Shown in pieces: positions 26,181 to 33,845 of a stretch of 35,309 nt of DNA. Position 1 is the stretch's first letter. Each line of letters starts with the position of its first letter. Location of the stretch: contig JANQPQ010000055.1 of assembly GCA_028285445.1 (NCBI GenBank), forward strand, positions 1 to 35,309. The letters are read 5' to 3'. A program made the translations under genes and the position numbers. The notes under the pieces were generated by a model. The model ran no database searches and was not told where the DNA came from. It worked only from the letters and a program-made list of their open reading frames with translations. The stretch comes from Cyclobacteriaceae bacterium. GTDB taxonomy: Bacteria > Bacteroidota > Bacteroidia > Cytophagales > Cyclobacteriaceae.

Positions 26181-29051
26181 ATGAAAATTATGCGCTTTAG
26201 AAACTGGGCTTCACTTTTTGTAGTGTTAGTCCTCGCGGCATGCGGCGGCATGCAAAGCGAAAAAGAAGCGAACAAATTATCGATTGATTACGAAAAGTAT
26301 GAACTCGAAAACGGCCTGACTGTAGTATTACATCAGGATAAGTCTGACCCTATTGTTTCAACAGCCATCCTCTATCATGTAGGATCTAACCGAGAGGTGA
26401 AAGGAAGAACAGGGTTTGCTCACCTATTTGAGCACATGCTCTTTCAGCGATCTGAGAACGTTGGTGAAGATCAATTTTTCAAGAAAATTCAGGATGCCGG
26501 AGGAACACTTAACGGCGGAACCTGGAAAGATGGAACCATCTACTACGAAGTTGTTCCCAAGAACGCGCTTGAAATGGCACTGTGGTTAGAATCTGACCGC
26601 ATGGGTTATTTCATTAATACAGTAACGGAAGCTTCATTTGCCAACCAGCAAGAGGTGGTACAAAACGAGAAGCGTCAGCGTGTTGACAACAGACCTTATG
26701 GCCACACCAGCTACGTAATCGATAAGAATCTTTATCCTGAAGAGCACCCATACAATTGGCAGGTAATTGGTGAGCTAGTCGACTTGCAGAATGCTACTGT
26801 AGCTGACGTGAAAGAATTCTATCACAACTTCTATGGCCCTAATAACGCCACATTGGTGCTTGCAGGAGACTTCGAATTTGCGGATGCCAAGGCATTGGTA
26901 GAAAAGTACTTTGGTGAGATCAAGCGTGGAGCTGAAGTACAATCCAGAGAGCCAATGACCGTAACGCTAAGTGAAACCAAGAGGCTATACCACGAAGACA
27001 ACTTCGCCAAAGCAGCTCAACTTAATATCGTTTGGCCTACCGTTGAAGAATATCACAAAGACAGTTATGCTTTGAACTTCCTGGGTGAACTTCTTTCTGA
27101 AGGTAAGAAAGCGCCGATGTATAAGGTGCTGGTAAAAGACAAGGAGTTGACTTCACAAACGAACGCCTGGAACAACTCTCAGGAGTTAGCCGGTGCATTT
27201 AGAGTAAATATCACGGCCAACGCTGGTAGCAGTCTTGCTGATATTGAGGCCGGTGTGTTCGAAGCTTTCCAAATGTTCGAAACTGAAAGCATTACTGACA
27301 AAGACATCGAACGGGTAAAAGCCGGCATAGAAACCAGCTTCTACAATGGTATCAGCTCTGTGCTTGGCAAATCTTTCCAGCTTGCTTCATACGACGCTTT
27401 CGCTGGCGAGCCTTCATTCATTGAACAAGATATTGCCAACATCCAGGCAGTAACTAAGGAAGATGTAATCAGGGTTTACAACGAGTACATCAAAGACAAG
27501 CCATTTATCCTTACCAGCTTCGTGCCTAAGGGCCAAATGGACATGATCGCCCCAGATAGCGAGATTGCGCAGGTGGTTGAAGAGGAGATTACGGAGAATG
27601 TTGAAAACCAAGTTGCTGACGCAGAAGAGGAAGAAATTGAGAAGACTCCTTCTAAGATCGATCGATCTCAAGAGCCAGCTCAAGGCCCCTCTCCCAGCCT
27701 GGCTATTCCAGAAAGCTGGACAGCCGAACTTGGTAACGGTATGAGAGTATATGGTGTTGAACAGTCTGAGCTACCGTTGGTAACCTTCAGCCTTGTCATT
27801 AAGGGTGGTCATATGATGGACAACATGGATAAGATTGGTGTTGCCAACATGATGACTGACATCATGATGGAGGGCACACAGAACAAAACTCCTGAGCAAT
27901 TGGAAGAGGAGATTGAACTGCTTGGTGCTAACATCAATATGTTTACTGGCAATGAGACTATCACTATTCGAGTGAACACCCTTTCCAGAAACTTCGATGC
28001 TACCTTAGCGCTTGTTGAAGAAATTCTTCTCCAGCCTCGCTGGGATGAGGAAGAATTTGGCCGCATCAAGACTAGTACGGTTAACCAGATCAAAAGGAGA
28101 TCAGGTAACCCTAGCGCTATCGCTGCCAGCACCTTCAACAGAGCACTTTACGGTGATGACCACATGAGGGCATATCATACTATGGGATCTGAAGAGTCTG
28201 TGGAAGCCATCACTATTGATGATATGAAGGCTTTCTACGACAGCTACTTTGCCCCTAATATCTCTCGATTCCATGTTGTAGGTAATATCAGCAAAGACAA
28301 AGTGGTATCATCTCTTAGCAGCCTGGAAACTAATTGGGCTACTAAGGAAGTTGCAATGCCTAACTACCAGATCGCTGCGCAGCCCGACAATGCAAAGCTC
28401 TACTTTGTAGATTTCCCTGAAGCTAAGCAGTCCGTAATTCGTATTGGTAACCTGGCGCTTAAGCGCACAGACCCTGACTACTACCCTGTTCAGGTTATGA
28501 ACTACAAGTTAGGTGGGTCATTCAACGGTAATGTAAACCTGATCTTAAGAGAAGAAAAAGGTTATACCTATGGTGCCAGAACATTCTTCAGTGGAACTGA
28601 CATCGTTGGGGCTTTCACCGCTACTTCTTCTGTTCGTACCAACGCAACATTGGAGTCTGTACAGATTTTCAGAGAGGAAATGGAGAAATATCGTGAAGGT
28701 ATTGAAGAGGAGGATCTTGAGTTTACTAAGAACGCCATGATCAAGTCTAACGCCAGAAGGTTTGAAACACTGAATGCCCTGTTGGGTATGGTACAAACCA
28801 TGGGTGCTTATAACCTACCGGCTGACTATATCAAGCAAGAGGAAGACATCATCAGAAACATGACTTTGGAGCAGCACAAAGCGCTGGCTCAGAAGTACAT
28901 TACTCCTGATAAGATGTTATATTTAGTAGCCGGCGACGCCGCGACTCAGTTTGAGCGCTTTAAAGATGCCGGATTCGATGAGGTGAAATTGGTAGATCAA
29001 AATGCCAAAGAGGTAACAACACCTATCGACATCGAAACAAGAGATAGATAA
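26181..29051 (+). CDS. Full-length M16 protease (both halves fused), lipoprotein
   Basis: The 956-residue protein has a lipoprotein signal (C21 in LVLAACGG). The N-terminal half (about 30-470) contains HLFEH (H81, E84, H85) and the NEKRQ region, so it is catalytic. An acidic linker (around 470-500, with EEEIEKTPSK) joins a C-terminal half (about 510-950) in which the zinc motif has decayed to NMMTD, while the R/Y region LREEKGYTYGAR is intact. It is the one-chain version of what the two preceding genes make as separate proteins. The longer frame starts at TTG 26169; ATG 26181 gives a better n-region. A hairpin terminator lies 33 bases after the stop. Substrate unknown; the likely site is the periplasm. 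Confidence 0.92.
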   Translation: MKIMRFRNWASLFVVLVLAACGGMQSEKEANKLSIDYEKYELENGLTVVLHQDKSDPIVSTAILYHVGSNREVKGRTGFAHLFEHMLFQRSENVGEDQFFKKIQDAGGTLNGGTWKDGTIYYEVVPKNALEMALWLESDRMGYFINTVTEASFANQQEVVQNEKRQRVDNRPYGHTSYVIDKNLYPEEHPYNWQVIGELVDLQNATVADVKEFYHNFYGPNNATLVLAGDFEFADAKALVEKYFGEIKRGAEVQSREPMTVTLSETKRLYHEDNFAKAAQLNIVWPTVEEYHKDSYALNFLGELLSEGKKAPMYKVLVKDKELTSQTNAWNNSQELAGAFRVNITANAGSSLADIEAGVFEAFQMFETESITDKDIERVKAGIETSFYNGISSVLGKSFQLASYDAFAGEPSFIEQDIANIQAVTKEDVIRVYNEYIKDKPFILTSFVPKGQMDMIAPDSEIAQVVEEEITENVENQVADAEEEEIEKTPSKIDRSQEPAQGPSPSLAIPESWTAELGNGMRVYGVEQSELPLVTFSLVIKGGHMMDNMDKIGVANMMTDIMMEGTQNKTPEQLEEEIELLGANINMFTGNETITIRVNTLSRNFDATLALVEEILLQPRWDEEEFGRIKTSTVNQIKRRSGNPSAIAASTFNRALYGDDHMRAYHTMGSEESVEAITIDDMKAFYDSYFAPNISRFHVVGNISKDKVVSSLSSLETNWATKEVAMPNYQIAAQPDNAKLYFVDFPEAKQSVIRIGNLALKRTDPDYYPVQVMNYKLGGSFNGNVNLILREEKGYTYGARTFFSGTDIVGAFTATSSVRTNATLESVQIFREEMEKYREGIEEEDLEFTKNAMIKSNARRFETLNALLGMVQTMGAYNLPADYIKQEEDIIRNMTLEQHKALAQKYITPDKMLYLVAGDAATQFERFKDAGFDEVKLVDQNAKEVTTPIDIETRDR

Positions 29052-29083
29052 TCTTTTTTTCTAACCACCTCAAATCTTTTCAT

Positions 29084-29115
29084 AAAGGGAAGCTCGCAAG
29101 AGTTTCCCTTTTTTT
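29084..29115 (+). terminator. Rho-independent terminator of the M16 cluster
   Basis: A 12-bp stem (29084-29095 with 29100-29111, one G-U pair) closes on a GCAA tetraloop and is followed by a T run to 29115. It comes 33 bases after the stop of the fused M16 gene and is one of the two strongest terminators in the window. Confidence 0.9.
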
Positions 29116-29196
29116 GTGTTGGTGTTTTGCAGATCGTGTTGTCGGCTACAGGGAATAGTCTTCAAATCACGAGGAGGCAAGCGACTGCTGAGGGGT

Positions 29197-31059
29197 TTAT
29201 TCCATTATTTCAATCTCAACATCGTCCATCCAAACGGATCCAAAATCTCTTAAGTAGATTCCATAGTGGATGAAATCTGCTATACTATCTACTTTAGCTT
29301 CTATTTGATAAACAGACCAGTCCTTTGATTTAATTCTGCAGCTATCCAAATTGTCATAAAGCGTTGGCAGCCCTACATGGGCATCAATTAATGGATTTGG
29401 TTCAATGGCTAAACGGAAAAATGCAAACCCGGTGTCATTCACTTCTGCCCTTGCTGCTACTTTGACACGAATCTTTTTCCCGCGATAGGGCCGGGCATCT
29501 ATGTATTGTCTCATACTTGGAGCTATTTCTCCATAGCGCAGGCCTTTCTCTCTTCTCAGCAATCCGGAATTCTCGCCGTTGTAAGGGTTTTCGTCGCTAA
29601 CCACCATTTCTGCACTTAACCGCTCAAATCTGGACCAGACCAGCCAACCATTTGGTTTTTCGCCAGACAGGTTTGCCTCGAAATCAGTATTTGCCGGCAG
29701 GTCAAGTTTAAATGATGCAGGCCATGCATAGTTATAATCCGCCTCTTCAATATCGACCACCGCGGTGGTAGCGTCCAGATAGACCAATGCATCGAATGCT
29801 TGTTTAAGGTTATACGACGAAAATCCACTTGCAATATCACTTTGAGAGTGTCCGCCCCAGGAATTTCTTGTTTTTCTTTCCTGATCAAACCAATCATGAA
29901 TGGTGCCTGCTGCAGGGAGGTTTTTAAGGTCAATTACAGCCAGAGGAATACCCGTTTTGCTAATGCTTCTTTCCAAAGTTCCGTCAGGTGCAGGACCTAC
30001 CATGAAATCGATCATCCCATTTTGTGGTGTATCCGCATCACTGGCTTTGAACTGCCCCTGATTAAAAAACAGTCCAAAGATCCTGATATCGTCTCCGTAC
30101 CATTTTTTCATATGATACCCCATCACCTGCGTACCTCGATAGGTTGAATTAGAGACATGGAAGTTATGTGCCCAAATCACCATTTTAGCATCCTCGGGTT
30201 CGTTATCCAGGATCCATTTCAGGTTCTGTGCCTGACCAAGCTCTCTGACAACAGAATAATTTTCACCATCATTAATCGAAGCTTCAATCCACATTTCAGC
30301 CTGTCTGGCATGTTGCTTTGCTAACGACCACTCTTCGTTGGATGAGTTTTGTATGTATGGATGTTTTTTGTTGTCAAAAGCCTGCATTATCTCTCGAATA
30401 CTTTTGAGCGATGCAGAATCATATTCTTCTGGGATCGGGTGTCGTCTTCCTATCCAATCAGGATTAGAAAAAGGGACTTCCAAAATCCCGAGTTCGGGCC
30501 TTACCTGTTGCTCAAGTTCAGGATCAACTTTGGCTAAATATTCCAACATGACACGTGCGGCTCTTTCAGGATCCTGCGGATCAAAGCCGGTGAATTTCAC
30601 TTTCTTTTCATTATTCGGGTTGGCATTGTAAGCGCGCATCCATTCGATAAGGGCAAGAACTTCTTCTGTATCCCAAATCCAATAATAAATGCCGGCCAGC
30701 GCTTTTCGGGGATCCCCAATTCCATCAACGACGTATCGATTCATGTCGTAGGCTTCAGCGAAGGGACATTCCAGGGCAAAAATGCTGAATCCCTTTTCCT
30801 CAACCAGGTACTCAATCAGGCGGTGTTTTAATTGAAATACCTCTCGATTCCCATGAGTAGGCTCGCCCAGGGATACAATTTTCGCATCACCAACCATCTC
30901 TCCTACAGGCACCAGGTCATCAAATCCATTTCCTGCTTGTACGGTTTGTAATTCAACCGCATTATTTGATATCCATTCTACTACCTGTTCTTCAGAAGAT
31001 TTCTGTTGGCAGGAGATTAACAGCAAAAAAATTAGAGCTAGGAAGCGGTGAGTTTTCAT
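29197..31059 (-). CDS. Erythromycin-esterase-family lipoprotein with C-terminal beta-sandwich-like domain
   Basis: The 620-residue protein has a lipoprotein signal with C17 (LLLISCQQK). Residues 25-430 match the erythromycin esterase family: SLGEPTHGNREVF (E66, H69), ALECPF (E97) and VIWAHNFHVS (a second histidine, near 290) match positions reported important in EreB and EreC. Residues 440-620 form an added beta-rich domain (GWLVWSRFERLSAEM, VKVAARAEV, and the ending WMDDVEIEIME) that resembles carbohydrate- or ligand-binding sandwiches. EreA/EreB hydrolyse macrolides, but the family is broad and this member is lipidated and larger, so resistance is not implied. It is convergent with the M16 cluster and is followed downstream by no clear terminator of its own. 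Confidence 0.85.
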   Translation of the reverse strand: MKTHRFLALIFLLLISCQQKSSEEQVVEWISNNAVELQTVQAGNGFDDLVPVGEMVGDAKIVSLGEPTHGNREVFQLKHRLIEYLVEEKGFSIFALECPFAEAYDMNRYVVDGIGDPRKALAGIYYWIWDTEEVLALIEWMRAYNANPNNEKKVKFTGFDPQDPERAARVMLEYLAKVDPELEQQVRPELGILEVPFSNPDWIGRRHPIPEEYDSASLKSIREIMQAFDNKKHPYIQNSSNEEWSLAKQHARQAEMWIEASINDGENYSVVRELGQAQNLKWILDNEPEDAKMVIWAHNFHVSNSTYRGTQVMGYHMKKWYGDDIRIFGLFFNQGQFKASDADTPQNGMIDFMVGPAPDGTLERSISKTGIPLAVIDLKNLPAAGTIHDWFDQERKTRNSWGGHSQSDIASGFSSYNLKQAFDALVYLDATTAVVDIEEADYNYAWPASFKLDLPANTDFEANLSGEKPNGWLVWSRFERLSAEMVVSDENPYNGENSGLLRREKGLRYGEIAPSMRQYIDARPYRGKKIRVKVAARAEVNDTGFAFFRLAIEPNPLIDAHVGLPTLYDNLDSCRIKSKDWSVYQIEAKVDSIADFIHYGIYLRDFGSVWMDDVEIEIME

Positions 31060-31213
31060 CTCAGCTGATTGATGGCATAGAACATCTTAGCAATACTATT
31101 ACTAATATATCCATTATCAGTGTTCATATTATATCCCAATATTGCGGTAATACGCACTCCAAGGTTTGTCAGGCTTTCTAAGCCTTGAGAATCTGGGTTC
31201 ACTTGCCAAAAAT

Positions 31214-31490
31214 AAAAAGCCCAGCGATCGCAATCACTGTGACGTTGTTGTAAGTTAAGTATAGGGTTTTTTGGGAGAAGAAGGGGATTCATTTCCATAG
31301 CATTATTTTGTCTACAACCGCCAACATTGCATTTTGTCTGCAAACTGAAGAATTGTACCGCCCAACAGTTTTCCTTAGCTCACGACACCCCCTTGTTGTT
31401 TTGTTCATTTTTTCCAATCGATGAAAAAACGAACCAAAAAAATCTCTGGCTCTGCAAGGTTTTCCGAGGGACGGTCTTTTTACTTGGTAT
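31214..31490. repeat. Dispersed repeat, copy A
   Basis: Two blocks align with copy B (35074-35309) in the same orientation and order: the segment starting AAAAAGCC at 31214 up to about 31275 and the segment from about 31355 that includes GCCCAACAGTTTTCCTTAG and CGAACCAAA. By eye the blocks share roughly three quarters of their bases. About 75 bases between the blocks, including a second mini-copy of the CCGCCAACA motif at 31317-31325, are specific to copy A. Confidence 0.65.
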
Positions 31491-31786
31491 GTCATCTCAC
31501 TAAGGACTTGAGCCACTACCTAGTTATCTGAAGCAACAGTGACACAACTGTCCAGAGCCAATTGTCTTGCCATGAAGCATCTAAGTGCTTAATGAATTCA
31601 GTGCTCATAACGAGCGGCATTGTTTTCGGCTTTGGGTCAGTGGGGGTTGTGGGGCTGGAAAACCCGCCGCGGTTATGAGTACGGGGCCCAGCGGCCCTGG
31701 AGCGAGAATGCAATCACAGCTGATTGTGACTAAATGACTACTATGAAAAGCTTCAAACTGTTGGCAGAAGGAATCTATGCAAACGA

Positions 31787-31865
31787 GATCCTTCGACAAG
31801 CTCAGGATGACGAACGAAGTACTTAGTCGAATATAGAGTCATTCCGAGCCTTGTCAAGGGATGAC
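31787..31865. repeat. REP-like inverted pair
   Basis: GATCCTTCGACAAGCTCAGG (start of 31787-31811) and GTCATTCCGAGCCTTGTCAA (start of 31838-31865) are reverse complements with a few mismatches, around a spacer of about 26 bases. The CTTCGACAAGCTCAGGATGA core is a widespread REP-type intergenic sequence in bacteria. It lies just downstream of the DUF3137 gene's stop (minus strand) and could form a hairpin in RNA. Confidence 0.65.
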
Positions 31866-31893
31866 AGGGGAGACATTAGTATAGAAGAGCTTT

Positions 31894-32790
31894 CTACCGC
31901 AAAGTCTTGAGAATTCTCAAAAACTTGGTGACATCCTCAAAGGCGGCTTGCACATTGGCTACGTCGAGCAGGCTTTGCTTTAGCGACAAGGTGTGTTTAA
32001 TTCCTTCATTCTGAATAAACACATGCACTTTGTTTTGTCTGAATGAAACCATAACCCAAGCTGAAAATTCTTGCCGTAATTTAAGCAGGGCTTCTACGCG
32101 GCTTTCTGTTAATACTGCTTCCGGCTCTTCCGCCGATTTGGCATGCATCATATATATCCTGTCAAATACGCCGTCCCCTAAACCTCGCCGTGGTATGTTG
32201 GGGCCGAGTTTGGCCGCCCCCGGCAACTGCATTATTGCATTACCCAGGGCACCTGCTTGCGGGCCAATATGGACAAGGTCTACGGAATCGTTGGTGCTGG
32301 CATTCATGTAAACACCGCTGATACTGTCTCCATCGGTGAGATATGAGGATATCTCAAAAGTCATATCATCAACCTTACCAGAAAAGTGTGTATCCACGTC
32401 GAAACCGGAGGGAGGGCTTTGCCAAAACAAACTGCTTGCCTTTATACCTTCCTCTGCCGGTTTGGAATCCGTGTCGAATGTTACGCCTGGCAGAAATGCC
32501 GGCACCAGTTTAGCGTAGATATTATCCTTGAAATATGTGCGATAGTTGGTAGTAGTAATTCCGTAGTCGTAGAGATGCCTGAGAGTGTTTAATATCATAA
32601 TGATGAGGGCACCAAAGAAAATTACCCGATTGCTATCTTGAAATACTATCATTAATGCAATCCCTATGACCAATATGGTGAAGAAGAGGATGATATTGAT
32701 CTTCAGCCTCTGGCGTTTCCTCTTTCTATACTCTTCAAACTGCTGAAGGTCTGGTATGGCTTGTTCGTATCGCTCTTGAAGCTCGTTCAT
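31894..32790 (-). CDS. DUF3137 family membrane protein
   Basis: The 298-residue protein has a charged N-terminal stretch (RKRKRQRLK, 22-30), two membrane helices (about 31-50 and 55-70) and a soluble domain of 200 residues. The soluble part has FDVDTHFSGKVDDMTFEIS, and the ending SAWVMVSFRQNKVHVFIQNE, both of which fit the DUF3137 pattern. No function is known to me. Its product should sit in the inner membrane with the large domain on one side; the side is not certain. It lies between repeat copies A and C, in an accessory-looking stretch, and has no close operon partner. Confidence 0.78.
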   Translation of the reverse strand: MNELQERYEQAIPDLQQFEEYRKRKRQRLKINIILFFTILVIGIALMIVFQDSNRVIFFGALIIMILNTLRHLYDYGITTTNYRTYFKDNIYAKLVPAFLPGVTFDTDSKPAEEGIKASSLFWQSPPSGFDVDTHFSGKVDDMTFEISSYLTDGDSISGVYMNASTNDSVDLVHIGPQAGALGNAIMQLPGAAKLGPNIPRRGLGDGVFDRIYMMHAKSAEEPEAVLTESRVEALLKLRQEFSAWVMVSFRQNKVHVFIQNEGIKHTLSLKQSLLDVANVQAAFEDVTKFLRILKTLR

Positions 32791-32891
32791 ACTTACTGGT
32801 GGTTATGTTCCGGGAGCAATGAAGATAGAAGTTTAGAAGGAAATACGCTTAGGTTTCTGTCTTAAAGGAGCTGTGCTGTGGTTACTTTGTT

Positions 32892-32914
32892 GCCCAACAG
32901 TTTTTCTTGGCTCA
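32892..32914. repeat. Dispersed repeat, short copy C
   Basis: GCCCAACAGTTTTTCTTGGC, continuing to CTCA, matches the core of copies A (31360-31382) and B (35171-35193) at nearly every position. It lies in the 151-base gap between the DUF3137 gene and the SH3-like gene. Only the core is kept. Confidence 0.6.
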
Positions 32915-32941
32915 TCCATCCCTGAATGTTGCCTTTGAAAA

Positions 32942-33769
32942 TCATTCCAATACCTCAATATACCTACTGCTGATCCAGCCATACCAACCTTTATTGTCGC
33001 TAAGGTTCTTATCAATGTGGTAATCGTAACTCCATTTCGGGTTCATCAACACAAACCACCATACCCTACCGGTGTCGTCCGTTTTCTCGGCTAGCGCCAT
33101 GCCTAAATCTCCTGTATTGTATGTCGCAACAATGTTTCCTTTTTCAAAATGGTACCCTGCGGGCTCGTCATCCAGAATTTTTGGTGAGCCTCGTAGATTA
33201 TAAGTTTTGTTAACTACCATAAACGGTTTGCGGAAAGTGAACATTGCAGGGAACTCGGTCTCGTCTATGAAATAATAGCCCTTAGAGTTGATGATGGCAT
33301 TTTCAATTGGGTTGAAATGAACTTCCAAAAGCTCGTTCGATGGTTCGTCACAACAGCCATATCTCACAAGTACCAGCTTAACCATTGAGTTAGGGTAAGT
33401 TTGACTTATTGAAAGCAAAGTGCCCTGACTGCCAGCGGCCACTTTCAAGGAATCCCCATTATTAATAAAAAGAGTAAACGAATTTCCCTCATAAACAGAC
33501 GGTCCTGAGTAGACTGCGTCAATCAAACTATCTGCATTAAGATGTAAGAAATGGTAGTAGCCACCAGGCTTGTTCAAGATCCGTTCCCCGTATGTGGCAA
33601 TCATACCTGTGGAATAGCCCCAACTGACCTTTGAGATTAAGGAGTCTTTAGTCCTTTTTGACAGAGTGATCTCAATCGCCGACCAGTTAGGTTCCTGATC
33701 AAGCAAGGACTGGGCATGGGCAACAATGGATGCAAGAAGGAGAAGGAAAAGAGATTTCAGAGGCACCAT
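32942..33769 (-). CDS. Secreted protein of unknown function with SH3-like C-terminal tail
   Basis: The 275-residue product has a 20-residue signal peptide ending in VAHAQ. The middle section has HLNADSLIDAVYSGPS and FTLFINNGDSL, and a CC pair in VRYGCCDEPSNELLE. The end carries NLRGSPKILDDEPAGYHFEKG, split as NLRGSP and GYHFEKGNIV, then VWWFVLMNP and GWYGWISSRYIEVLE, which are typical of bacterial SH3-like domains. Order and motifs parallel the gene at 1154-1879 (DSL-x-D segment, then I-N-[ND]-x-G, then WWxVx, then GW near the C terminus), which makes a distant paralogue likely. No enzymatic motif is seen. It is flanked by repeat copies C and B, together with the downstream neighbour in transcription order being the DUF3137 gene. 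Confidence 0.75.
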   Translation of the reverse strand: MVPLKSLFLLLLASIVAHAQSLLDQEPNWSAIEITLSKRTKDSLISKVSWGYSTGMIATYGERILNKPGGYYHFLHLNADSLIDAVYSGPSVYEGNSFTLFINNGDSLKVAAGSQGTLLSISQTYPNSMVKLVLVRYGCCDEPSNELLEVHFNPIENAIINSKGYYFIDETEFPAMFTFRKPFMVVNKTYNLRGSPKILDDEPAGYHFEKGNIVATYNTGDLGMALAEKTDDTGRVWWFVLMNPKWSYDYHIDKNLSDNKGWYGWISSRYIEVLE

Positions 33770-33845
33770 ACTTCAAGTTAGCTCAAATCTCTTTTAGAAT
33801 ATCCTTAGCCCGTGATAATACTAATCTGAAAGCGAAAAGGTATGC

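Larger units (their letters stand above)
31060..31893. other. Long non-coding gap with repeats and no convincing gene
   Basis: This 834-base stretch has only short frames with no recognisable protein. It holds dispersed repeat copy A (31214-31490), a G- and C-rich patch (about 31630-31705), two small inverted repeats (31684-31697 and 31711-31726) and a REP-like inverted pair (31787-31865). No RNA gene was recognised. The mix looks like accumulated intergenic repeats. Confidence 0.7.

Noticed and set aside
31684-31726. Small inverted repeats GGGCC/GGCCC and CAATCA/TGATTG
   Set aside because: Stems are only 5-6 bp and are expected by chance in a GC-variable gap; no link to a gene.
31056-31799. 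Several short open frames (60-95 residues) on the minus strand
   Set aside because: They have no recognisable motif or plausible start context and overlap dispersed repeats, so they look like chance frames.
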